From: a virus
Reading direction: 5' to 3' (one strand)
Virus record (IMG/VR): IMGVR_UViG_3300034103_001788
Span: 1-64,000 of that record
Length of the DNA: 64,000 bases
The notes below the pieces were generated by a model, which was given only the letters and a program-made list of their open reading frames with translations, was not told where the DNA came from and searched no databases. Positions 35,206-43,924 of this stretch are shown in pieces. The translations under genes were made by a program, and so were the position numbers. Within the stretch, counting starts at the first letter, position 1; each line of letters begins with the position of its first letter.

Positions 35206-37203
35206 ATGGTTAAGTTCCATTCATTATTAAAAGAGTTTATATTATCTGAGTTTTCTGATAAGATACTTAAGCAAATGCTTGGTTTATACAAGCAACAAAA
35301 ACCTAATTTAGATGATGAACAGATTCTTTACTACGTAAAACGGTTTGATCAAATCAAATCTGCATTAAAGAAAAAAGTTGAAGATAAAGATCCAACTGTG
35401 TTAGCGTTATTACCTAGAGATTTAAAATCTGATGATTCATTAAAAAAGAATTTTTATTTAGAAATTACTAGATATAAAAAATTTGATGAATTAGAAAAAT
35501 TAATTGATGGTGCTTTTTCTAAAGCTCAAGCTAAAAAAGAAAAAGAAGAATTAGTTAACAGTGCTGAAGCCGATGCTGATAAAATATATGATAAAGATAA
35601 TTTAGAAATATATAGAGGTGATGCTGAACATAAATGTATTAAGTATGGTAGAAACCAATACTATTCTTGGTGTATAGCTCGTACTCAAGGAAGTATGTAC
35701 TCTGGATATCGCTTCCAGGGTGTAGGTGGAAAAAGTAGAATGTTCTATTTTGTTTTTGATAGAACACGTCCTGATAGAAAAGACGGAGGTCGTTTTGATG
35801 ATCCTTACCATGCTGTAGTAATACATGCTATGGAAAACGGAGAATATGCTGTTACGGATGCCACTAACATGGGAGATAAACCCGCCAAAACGTGGGATGA
35901 TGTAATAAAATTATTACCTGCTGAATTAGGTAGTAAATTAAAAGGATTAGAATCTATATTTAAATATATTCCTCCAAGTAGTGAGGAAATTGCTCAAGCG
36001 GCAATGAAAGGTAAAAGATTATCTTTTGAACAATTTGCTGAATTATCATATGCTGATAAAAAAACATATGTTCAAGCAAACGCTAGTAACAGAAATATAA
36101 TTGATTCTAATATATTTAAATCTTTAGATTTAGATTTAAAAAATGAATGTATTAACTTTGGTAGAATATGTACTTTTGATGAATTAAAATCAAATGTTGG
36201 TCTTTTAAAAAGATATCCTGATTTTAGATTTACTAGATACCCTAAAGAACCATTACCATATCCTTTTATTCCTTATTTAAAAGATGATTTACAACAAAAA
36301 TATCTAGCGGAATTTGAAGATGAATACCTGACATTTGATGAGATTGAAAAATATTTTTCTGATACTGTAGTTAAGAATTATATTGATAAGCAAATTAAAA
36401 AGTTTGGATTTTTACCTCCCGAGGCTGAAAAATTCATGAGTTCATCTCAAAAACAAGTATACAACTTATATAGTATATCTTTTAAAGACATCAGTTATAG
36501 TACTAATCCAGATATTGAAAATAGTACAATGGCTCCCTTACGTTTAGTAAGTGTTGCCCCTATTTCAGCACAAACATACAATGATTTATCTACTCAAGAA
36601 CGTAAATTATATCTTGAATTAGTTGATAAATTATTTGAACAAGGTAACGGTGTAGAAAGACATAGTGATTTCTTCATGGGTGTACCTCAAATGATACAAA
36701 TTAACAATAAAGTATTTATGCTTTGCCCTACATCTACCAACTCAGATATATTTTCATTAATAGATGAAAATGGTAAAGTAGTTAAAGACAATATCTATAC
36801 TTTAGAAATTTATAAAAATGGACGTGAAATAGAATATGATTCTACACCTGCTGGACCCATATATAAAATTTCAGGACAAAGAACATGGTATTTACCTCAA
36901 ACCGAATATGATAGATTAAAACTATTAGATGAGGATGGGGACGAAATTAGATTTGATATGAACAACTTAGAAGAAAATAACGAATTAGTTAAAAAATTCC
37001 AAAAATTAGCAGGTATACAGACAGAAAATGAGGTTAAACCAGCTGTTGCTCCTCCAACAACTAAACCTAAACCTGGAACTAAAAATCCTTTAATTCCTCC
37101 TCCATCAGCACCTAAAAAAAGACCAGCTAAAGCTCTTAGTGAGGAAGATACACAAGAAATAATTGGAAAAATAATTCAACGTTTTAAAAAACTACGCCAA
37201 TGA
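35206..37203 (+). CDS. Large capsid-internal-type protein (665 aa)
   Basis: The start MVKFHSLLKEFILSEF is an amphipathic helix with Glu. Residues about 135-240 hold a domain with IYRGDAEHKCIKYGRNQYY, then WCIARTQGSMYSGYR, seen in other T4-like phage genomes but without a known function. Near residue 600, KKFQKLAGIQTENE resembles a short KLAGI motif also found at the scaffold C-terminus. The tail is Pro-rich. A role as an injected protein is inferred. Confidence 0.65.
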   Translation: MVKFHSLLKEFILSEFSDKILKQMLGLYKQQKPNLDDEQILYYVKRFDQIKSALKKKVEDKDPTVLALLPRDLKSDDSLKKNFYLEITRYKKFDELEKLIDGAFSKAQAKKEKEELVNSAEADADKIYDKDNLEIYRGDAEHKCIKYGRNQYYSWCIARTQGSMYSGYRFQGVGGKSRMFYFVFDRTRPDRKDGGRFDDPYHAVVIHAMENGEYAVTDATNMGDKPAKTWDDVIKLLPAELGSKLKGLESIFKYIPPSSEEIAQAAMKGKRLSFEQFAELSYADKKTYVQANASNRNIIDSNIFKSLDLDLKNECINFGRICTFDELKSNVGLLKRYPDFRFTRYPKEPLPYPFIPYLKDDLQQKYLAEFEDEYLTFDEIEKYFSDTVVKNYIDKQIKKFGFLPPEAEKFMSSSQKQVYNLYSISFKDISYSTNPDIENSTMAPLRLVSVAPISAQTYNDLSTQERKLYLELVDKLFEQGNGVERHSDFFMGVPQMIQINNKVFMLCPTSTNSDIFSLIDENGKVVKDNIYTLEIYKNGREIEYDSTPAGPIYKISGQRTWYLPQTEYDRLKLLDEDGDEIRFDMNNLEENNELVKKFQKLAGIQTENEVKPAVAPPTTKPKPGTKNPLIPPPSAPKKRPAKALSEEDTQEIIGKIIQRFKKLRQ

Positions 37204-39212
37204 AATTAACACAATTAGCTAAACAAGTAATTGAGGAAAAAATCCAACGTTTGAGTGAGGTAGATTACGAGGAAATATTTTCTCCTGAAACTATGTCTTT
37301 ATTAAAAAAACAATCTAAAGACGAATTAGTAAAACTAGGAAAAAATTTAAGACAAATGATGAGTACAGCTAGTACATTACTTCCTGAACTTATTGAAGCT
37401 GAACAACCTCATATTGATTTACTTGAGGAAATAGCTAAAGAAATTGTTACCCAAGCTTATCCTATCATTAAGTACTCAAAAATAAAAATCAATGCTAGTA
37501 TAGGTAAAGGTGAACTTCCCAAAGGAGCTCCGGGTGGTGAAGAAGAGGAAGAACAACCTGATGTTAATTTACCTCAACCTACTTTAACTGGTGAGAAAAA
37601 ACGCCGTATCATAAACGGAATTACTCAAGGTGCCTCTATCCGTGGCACTTTTGCATTCCTACTATTTAGAGAATATCTAGATGATCTAGGTGATGATATG
37701 ATTAACCGTTACAATGAGTTAATGAAATCTGTATTTGGTATTTATGATGATGAAAATGCTATTGCTCAGATGCTAGCCCTATTAGCTCAAGGTCAAAAAT
37801 CACAAGGAGGTGAATCTGAAGCTTACTATGATGAAGAAACAGAAACTCTTGTAATTAATGCTACAGCTATCTGTTTTCCAATGTTAGTTCACGAAATTGT
37901 AAAAGGATTATATGAAATATTATCTTTACAAGGATTTGGAGCCGATGCTGAACAAAATAAAAAGATTGTAAGTAAAGTAGATAAATTATCTAATGAACCC
38001 AATGATATACGTTTTGGTAAAATTATGTTTGATGCTATTAATAAAGTATATATTAAAAGTGAAATTAATGATACTAGAGTAAGAGATCTTTTTTTTCCTG
38101 AAATGTATAAAATAGATGATGAAACTGAATTTGTTAATTTTGTTGTAAATGCACTTGAAAATAAACTAACACCTACTCAAGAAAAATGGGCAATGGATAC
38201 TATGAGGGATATTGAGCGTAATTTAAAAGCTAATGATGCTAAAATTAACAAAGATATCCCTAATGATGAAGATGATAAAGACGTATTTACTGAAATTAAA
38301 GTTCAACCTAAAAACACAGGAGTAAGTAGTAAAATTAAAAAATTAGGTATAACTTTAGGAAAATACAATCTTAGTGGAAATGAAATAGGTAGCAAATATC
38401 CTTGGGTTTATGCCCAAGAAAAATTAAATCCTACTACTAAAAAGAATGCTGAATATTTTTTTAACAAACTAAATATAACACCTACAAAAATATCTATTGG
38501 TTTAGTATATAGAGGATCATTATCTGATGAAGAATTTAATAATTTGTCTGATATAGAAAAAATAAATAAATTAGAAATTGAATATAAAGCCAAATCATTT
38601 TATATTGAAGGAAACTATAAAGGTACTCCTATTATCATAGCTAGAAAAGAAACAAGATCTCCGATGGCCGGACAAACTTATTTAGTTTCCCCTTATACTA
38701 AATTAAAATTTAACCATATTAAAGACCTACCAGCTAATGAAATTTTAGCTGCTTTAAAAATACCTAATGATGGGAATGTTGATGAAATTAAAGTTCAACC
38801 TGGAAACACAGGAACCACCCCTCCTCTTACTCCAGAAGAAAAAGAATGGATTAAAAAACAATTAATGGGTTTTGATCCGGGACACACACCTGAAGGAAAC
38901 CCTGATGAACCTTTAATCTATACTTTTATTGATAGAGATAATATAGAAGATGATATAGAAAATGAATATATGACCTCTAAAGACTTAGAACTTTTTGATT
39001 CTATTTATAGAAAATTAAAAGGCAGAATTTATACTCTTAATATCGGTAGTAACGATCAAGTAGATGATTACCCCCAACTACGAGATAGTGTGGTAAAATC
39101 GGAGGATGGACCTGGATTAACTGTAACTTGGTCTGATTGGGATGATGATGGAAATCTTTTTGGCGCTTTTGATAAAACTACAGGAAAATATATTAAATAC
39201 TCTGATTTATAA
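37200..39212 (+). CDS. Predicted capsid-internal polyprotein with degenerate zincin motif
   Basis: The 670-residue product starts MKLTQLAKQVIEEKIQ. An N-terminal region of about 370 residues contains LVHEIVKGLYEI (HEIVK at 231-235), which resembles HExxH with the second His lost. Two tags follow (EIKVQPKNTG at 38292-38321 and EIKVQPGNTG at 38784-38813). The last module (PEEKEWIKKQL, then EYMTSKDLELFDSIYRKLKG) is clearly paralogous to the middle module of the polyprotein at 23992. This shows shuffling of the same module between two genes 13 kb apart. Confidence 0.7.
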   Translation: MKLTQLAKQVIEEKIQRLSEVDYEEIFSPETMSLLKKQSKDELVKLGKNLRQMMSTASTLLPELIEAEQPHIDLLEEIAKEIVTQAYPIIKYSKIKINASIGKGELPKGAPGGEEEEEQPDVNLPQPTLTGEKKRRIINGITQGASIRGTFAFLLFREYLDDLGDDMINRYNELMKSVFGIYDDENAIAQMLALLAQGQKSQGGESEAYYDEETETLVINATAICFPMLVHEIVKGLYEILSLQGFGADAEQNKKIVSKVDKLSNEPNDIRFGKIMFDAINKVYIKSEINDTRVRDLFFPEMYKIDDETEFVNFVVNALENKLTPTQEKWAMDTMRDIERNLKANDAKINKDIPNDEDDKDVFTEIKVQPKNTGVSSKIKKLGITLGKYNLSGNEIGSKYPWVYAQEKLNPTTKKNAEYFFNKLNITPTKISIGLVYRGSLSDEEFNNLSDIEKINKLEIEYKAKSFYIEGNYKGTPIIIARKETRSPMAGQTYLVSPYTKLKFNHIKDLPANEILAALKIPNDGNVDEIKVQPGNTGTTPPLTPEEKEWIKKQLMGFDPGHTPEGNPDEPLIYTFIDRDNIEDDIENEYMTSKDLELFDSIYRKLKGRIYTLNIGSNDQVDDYPQLRDSVVKSEDGPGLTVTWSDWDDDGNLFGAFDKTTGKYIKYSDL

Positions 39213-39214
39213 TA

Positions 39215-40219
39215 ATGATTAAAAAATCACAAATAAAAGAAGTATTACTTAAATATATTGTTCCTTTACAAAAACAATACCCCGATTTTTACTTAGGTGG
39301 AAGTCTTGCTTTAATATTACAAAAACATATTCCTGCTCGTGATGTTAAAGATTTAGATATAATATCTCCCGTTTCTTTTGGTGATTTACATGAAACAAAA
39401 TTCCCTTACAAGGGTATGGTGACTAGTAAAAAAACTTACCATATACGCGAAATAAAAACATGTTTAGATTTTTTTCACAATCCTAAAGCAAAATATGTTA
39501 CCGCTAATATTCAAGGACATACTATAAAATTATCTCCTATAGATGAAATAGTTCATGCTAAAGAAAATAAAATTTGGAGTCCTGTATATAAGAACAAACA
39601 AAAAGATTTAAAACAAATTATTAAAGAAATTTTTAGTGAAATTAAAGCTCAACCCGTTAATAGATTAATTAAACCTACCAAAAAAAAAACCATAACTGAT
39701 GAACCATATATAGATATAGATACTTCTTTTATAGAAGACTACATTTTAGATTATGGTGAAATTAGTTATGATACTATTCAATTTTTTAATTTTATTAATG
39801 TTAAAGCGAATGAAAACACAATACGCGACGCCGAATATATTAATCATATTTTAAATGGAGACTATAAGCTTTATTTTAATGAAGATAAAAAAGAAATTGA
39901 TTATATTCTAACATTAAATGATCCTTTAAATATAAAAGATTATGCTCGAGATAGAGCAGAAATGTTATCTGATAATCCTGAAGACATAGACTTTCTTGCA
40001 GAAGAAATTATGTTGGCTATAGAAACTATCCAAGACAATATTCCTAAATATATTGCCGCTAAAAAAATATTAAAAGATAAGTTTACCATTATTAGTAATG
40101 ATGAATTTAGTGTTATACTAACTTCTGATTCTAATGGCCATTCATTTCTTTATACTATGATAGAAAAACAAGATGGTTATTTTAATAAAAATGGAGAAAT
40201 AGTAATTTATACTACATAA
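39215..40219 (+). CDS. Nucleotidyltransferase-like protein with degenerate tag (334 aa)
   Basis: After the helix MIKKSQIKEVLLKYI, residues 27-50 give LGGSLALILQKH and ARDVKDLDIIS, the GGS...DxD core of the nucleotidyltransferase fold (Gly28-Gly29-Ser30, Asp46, Asp48). Such folds add nucleotides to RNA, protein or drugs and occur in toxin systems. A degenerate tag EIKAQPVN begins at 39638, separating the enzyme from an acidic C-terminal domain of about 180 residues. It may be another injected enzyme. Confidence 0.65.
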   Translation: MIKKSQIKEVLLKYIVPLQKQYPDFYLGGSLALILQKHIPARDVKDLDIISPVSFGDLHETKFPYKGMVTSKKTYHIREIKTCLDFFHNPKAKYVTANIQGHTIKLSPIDEIVHAKENKIWSPVYKNKQKDLKQIIKEIFSEIKAQPVNRLIKPTKKKTITDEPYIDIDTSFIEDYILDYGEISYDTIQFFNFINVKANENTIRDAEYINHILNGDYKLYFNEDKKEIDYILTLNDPLNIKDYARDRAEMLSDNPEDIDFLAEEIMLAIETIQDNIPKYIAAKKILKDKFTIISNDEFSVILTSDSNGHSFLYTMIEKQDGYFNKNGEIVIYTT

Positions 40220-40222
40220 CCT

Positions 40223-40233
40223 AATATTTATAA
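40223..40233 (+). promoter_or_regulatory. Late-type promoter motif without an adjacent gene
   Basis: A perfect AATATTTATAA lies 111 bases before the next start codon and upstream of a terminator. It could drive a short non-coding RNA of about 75 to 80 bases. Confidence 0.5.
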
Positions 40234-40288
40234 CCATACAGACTGATTCATAGCCAGTCGACTTAAAAATAAAAATTTTTTGAGATCT

Positions 40289-40317
40289 GTGGCCTCTATT
40301 TGGAGGTCACTTTTTTT
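40289..40317 (+). terminator. Intrinsic terminator
   Basis: An 8-bp stem with one G-T pair (40289-40296 with 40303-40310) is followed by seven T residues. It ends the transcript of the capsid-internal operon and of any RNA started at 40223. Confidence 0.85.
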
Positions 40318-40343
40318 ATACGTACATTTATAACACAGAGGAT

Positions 40344-41717
40344 ATGAATAAGAGAATTGTAATTGTAGGAGCAGGGGTTGCGGGTATCAATGCGGCAACC
40401 AAACTTGTAGATAACAACTACCCAGGCGAATTAATCACTATTATTGATATGGGAAAAGACCCATACAATCGCAAACCCGAGGAAGTAATGACAGGTATGT
40501 TAGGTGCTGGAGGATGGTCTGATGGTAAATTGACTTACCATACAGCAATTGGAGGTCAATTATCTAAGTATTGTGGTGAGGATAAAGCAATGGAACTAAT
40601 GGATCAAGTTATTACTAACTTTAAACGTTTCCATCCTAAACCAGAAGAAGTACAATGTTCAAATCCTGTAGCTGAACCCGATTTTATTAAACCACATTTT
40701 GGTTTACGATTATTCCCAGTATGGCACGTAGGTACAGATTATTTATCCGAAATTGCTAAAAATTGGTATGATTATTTAGTGTCTAAAGGTGTTGAATTTC
40801 AATGGGAAACTAAAGTTATTAGTATTGATTTTGAAAAACAAGATTTAATAGCAGTATGTGAAAATCCTAAATTAGTAGAATATTATAATTACGATGAACT
40901 TATCTTTGCAGTAGGCAAATCAGGTATTGATTTTGCTCAACAATTAGCAAACGAATACGCATTACCCGATGAACCTAAATCAGTACAAATTGGAGTTCGA
41001 TTTGAAGCACCACAACATCACTTCCAGAAACTAATCGATATTAGCTACGATTTTAAATTATATCGTAAGTTTGAAGATAAAGGAGTATCATTACGTTCAT
41101 TTTGTACAAACAATAATGCCGCTTATGTTGCTGTGGAAGAAACTTATGGTGATGTTACTTACAATGGTCATGCTAAAAAAGATCCTAAATATTTAAATGG
41201 GATGACTAATTTTGGTATTATTATGGAATTAAATAACATTAAAGACCCATTTAAATGGTCGCGTAATGTTGTAAATAAAATACAATCAAATGAAACTGGT
41301 TTATATTATAGTCCATCTCGTACTCCTTCAACAACATCAGAAGGTAATGGTGTAAGTGCAACCCAAATTAGTTGGTTAGGATTAATAGAAGTAATGGATG
41401 CGTTTGAAGGATATTTTGAATATATTGTTAATTTTATTGATGATATGAAGAAAGTATTCCCAACACTAGAAGATGATTGGGGTATTTATATTCCTGAAGT
41501 AAAATATCTTTCACCTGAACCTTTAGTAAGTTACAAAGATCTTAGTTTAACTAAATTTTCTAACGTACATTTCGTGGGTGATGCTTTAAGTGCAAGAGGA
41601 ATTACAGTTTCTGGAGCACAAGCAATTTATGTTGCTGAATCTTTATTAGAGCAAAGCTCAATTTTAAATTACCATGATGAAACATGGTACGATGGTGATA
41701 TAATCAATTTTATATAA
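40344..41717 (+). CDS. FAD-dependent oxidoreductase
   Basis: The 457-residue product begins with the Rossmann motif IVIVGAGVAGINAATKL (Gly9, Gly11, Gly14) and has a C-terminal FAD-binding VHFVGDALSARGITVSGAQ segment. A GAGGWSDGKL stretch near residue 55 is typical of the COG2509-like FAD dehydrogenase group. Reaction and substrate are unknown. It lies behind a terminator, with an AGAGGA sequence before its ATG, and has no capsid-targeting leader. In a phage this would be an unusual auxiliary metabolic gene. Confidence 0.75.
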   Translation: MNKRIVIVGAGVAGINAATKLVDNNYPGELITIIDMGKDPYNRKPEEVMTGMLGAGGWSDGKLTYHTAIGGQLSKYCGEDKAMELMDQVITNFKRFHPKPEEVQCSNPVAEPDFIKPHFGLRLFPVWHVGTDYLSEIAKNWYDYLVSKGVEFQWETKVISIDFEKQDLIAVCENPKLVEYYNYDELIFAVGKSGIDFAQQLANEYALPDEPKSVQIGVRFEAPQHHFQKLIDISYDFKLYRKFEDKGVSLRSFCTNNNAAYVAVEETYGDVTYNGHAKKDPKYLNGMTNFGIIMELNNIKDPFKWSRNVVNKIQSNETGLYYSPSRTPSTTSEGNGVSATQISWLGLIEVMDAFEGYFEYIVNFIDDMKKVFPTLEDDWGIYIPEVKYLSPEPLVSYKDLSLTKFSNVHFVGDALSARGITVSGAQAIYVAESLLEQSSILNYHDETWYDGDIINFI

Positions 41718-41718
41718 T

Positions 41719-41952
41719 ATGACAACAAAATACGAATTTACAAAGAAATTGAAAAAAGCAGATGGTACAGTTGCTTATGTGTGGGAAGGTAAACTTCACA
41801 ATTGGGAAGGTCCTGCTTTAATCACTCCTGAAGGTAAAAAAGAATATTATATTCATGGAATCCAGTATACTGAGGAAAACTATAAAGAAGCATTGCGAAA
41901 TAGAACTGGTATCCCTCCTATGAAAGATCCACGATTTAAAACTAAGTTTTAG
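41719..41952 (+). CDS. Small MORN-like repeat protein (77 aa)
   Basis: The sequence AYVWEGKLHNWEGPALITPE, then YYIHGIQYTEENY, matches the HNxxGPAxxxxxGxxxYxxxG repeat common in phages and giant viruses. Only one or two units are present. It starts two bases after the oxidoreductase stop and probably shares its transcript. No function is known. Confidence 0.6.
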   Translation: MTTKYEFTKKLKKADGTVAYVWEGKLHNWEGPALITPEGKKEYYIHGIQYTEENYKEALRNRTGIPPMKDPRFKTKF

Positions 41953-41968
41953 TTTTCTGTAATTAGGT

Positions 41969-41979
41969 AATATTTATAA
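41969..41979 (+). promoter_or_regulatory. Late-type promoter motif (AATATTTATAA)
   Basis: It ends 12 bases before the ATG at 41992, with an extra AATATTATAA in between. Confidence 0.6.
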
Positions 41980-41991
41980 CAAAATATTATA

Positions 41992-42990
41992 ATGGATAAC
42001 TTTGATTTACACAAGTATTTAAGAAATAACCCTTTATTAACTGAGTCAGTTGATAATAAACTAACCAAAAAGAAAGTAAAAGAAATGGTTAGAGAGATGG
42101 CTAAAGGAACTATAAATACTCCTGATGAAACTAACTTAAATAAAGCTATTGGAAATGCTCCTAACGTAGTAGCAAAATTATCTTTTATTAATCAACCTAC
42201 GGAATTAGATGGCGCTTTTAAAGTTGCATTAGACTTTTCAGAACTTAAAAATGTTTCTAAATCTACAGTAATAGCTGCCCTTAAACGAGCTATGGATGAG
42301 TTATCTCCTGATTCTCAAGCTATTAATACTGTTGGTGATCCTATTGGACCTAATTCTAAAAACTTTAACACAGCACCTTCTCAAAGACCTGATAAAACCT
42401 ATGATGTAGGTAATATGAAGCCTATCCAAACTATGAAAGAAGAAATGGTTGATGAAATGGCTTTAGATGAAATGGCTCGTATTGCTAAACCTTCTAAATT
42501 AGCTGATGATTGGGAAGAAAAAATGGCTAACTTACCTGACCGTTTTAAGAAAAGTACTCGTTTCGATCGTGTAATTAAGTATTTCCAAAAATATAAAGAT
42601 AAAATTGGTCAACCTATTAACCCTAATACTGATCCTCTTACAGCAAAAGCAATTGATTTTTATGGTACTTTAGCCCATATTGCCGACGAGGAATTCCAAT
42701 CATCAGATACAGCTAGTGCTGCACCTATCGTTTCTGCTTTGAAAGATGCTGGTGTTGTAGTTTCAGGTGATTTCGTAACTGAACCAGCTAAATACAGTAA
42801 AGAACCATCAGTACCTGGTGCTAAAGGAAGACCTAAAACCGAAACCGGTTACTTCCAAAATGCTATGGCTAAGTTTAAAGAAGGCAACTATGAATTTTCT
42901 CCTGAAGAGCAAAACGCTTTAGAAAACATGGTTAAAGCATTACAAGCTGCCTTGACTAAAAAACCTGAGCCAAAAGCTAAAAAGAAGTAA
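41992..42990 (+). CDS. Leader-related capsid-internal-type protein (332 aa)
   Basis: MDNFDLHKYLRNNPLLTES is a diverged form of the shared leader; no EIKxxPxNTG tag follows. The body is helical and Lys/Ala-rich, with an internal repeat-like acidic stretch (MKEEMVDEMALDEMARIA). The C-terminus is basic. It probably belongs in the prohead, but no known domain supports an activity. Confidence 0.65.
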   Translation: MDNFDLHKYLRNNPLLTESVDNKLTKKKVKEMVREMAKGTINTPDETNLNKAIGNAPNVVAKLSFINQPTELDGAFKVALDFSELKNVSKSTVIAALKRAMDELSPDSQAINTVGDPIGPNSKNFNTAPSQRPDKTYDVGNMKPIQTMKEEMVDEMALDEMARIAKPSKLADDWEEKMANLPDRFKKSTRFDRVIKYFQKYKDKIGQPINPNTDPLTAKAIDFYGTLAHIADEEFQSSDTASAAPIVSALKDAGVVVSGDFVTEPAKYSKEPSVPGAKGRPKTETGYFQNAMAKFKEGNYEFSPEEQNALENMVKALQAALTKKPEPKAKKK

Positions 42991-42994
42991 AGTA

Positions 42995-43918
42995 ATGGAT
43001 TCATTTGATTTAAAGCAATTTCTAGTTAAGAACAAACTTACTGAAAACAGCAAGTTAAATGACGTAAAAATCTACCCTGGAAATACAGGACAATTTCATA
43101 GTTTGAACCCGTTTACCTTATTAACTAAGAAAACATTATTTGCTGATTTCATCTATCGTGTAGGTGGTAACAATAGTGACGATATAAATTCAAGATTTGC
43201 TAGAAGTATAAGCGAACTTTTAAATTTATTAAAACGTACAAATACACTCCAGGGAACCCATACAATAGATGATATATTTGAATATGAAGAAATGAATGAT
43301 GTTGAGGATGGAGATGAATCTTATGCGAGCTCTGCAGAATCATTAGCATTTTTTCAAAAATTACCCCTTCATTTTAAATTTATTGTTACACATAATATTA
43401 ATGGTTATAATGAAAGTTTTGAGATTACTAAAATAGGATCTAATAGTTTTACTACAGAAGAAATAGATAATGAATTAGATGAAATTACTATCAATCCTCA
43501 AAGTACGGGAATAAAGTTAGGAGGAGATTCACCGTTTTTTTCTTTTGTAAAAAATAATAAACAAGAAATAGCATCTCTTAATCCTGTATTTACTGATATC
43601 ATAATGAATAGTGGAGAGGAAAAACTTGATAGAAAATCAATATACTTAGAAGACATAGCATATCCTGATTATACTTATGAAGACTTTATCAAAGATTGGA
43701 AATTATATAATCCTGAAGTAATAGTATTAGGAGACGAATTAATGTCTGTTTTTGTTGTAAATATGTCTCTTCCTTTAAAGTTTGCTAATGTTTTAACATC
43801 AAATGATTATACATTTTTTGGTACTAGACCTAATTCTGAAAATGCACTTAAACCTTACACTGTAGCTAATAAAAAAATATATATAACTTGGGGTATTCCT
43901 GACCCAGGATCAAATTAG
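42995..43918 (+). CDS. Leader-family protein with two tag sites (307 aa)
   Basis: The leader MDSFDLKQFLVKNKLTENS is followed by KLNDVKIYPGNTG and, at about residues 163-173, by LDEITINPQSTG. The two predicted domains are each about 130 to 140 residues long and acidic. The second tag has drifted (TINPQST), so it may mark an old module junction. No enzymatic motif is visible. Confidence 0.7.
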   Translation: MDSFDLKQFLVKNKLTENSKLNDVKIYPGNTGQFHSLNPFTLLTKKTLFADFIYRVGGNNSDDINSRFARSISELLNLLKRTNTLQGTHTIDDIFEYEEMNDVEDGDESYASSAESLAFFQKLPLHFKFIVTHNINGYNESFEITKIGSNSFTTEEIDNELDEITINPQSTGIKLGGDSPFFSFVKNNKQEIASLNPVFTDIIMNSGEEKLDRKSIYLEDIAYPDYTYEDFIKDWKLYNPEVIVLGDELMSVFVVNMSLPLKFANVLTSNDYTFFGTRPNSENALKPYTVANKKIYITWGIPDPGSN

Positions 43919-43924
43919 GAAATT

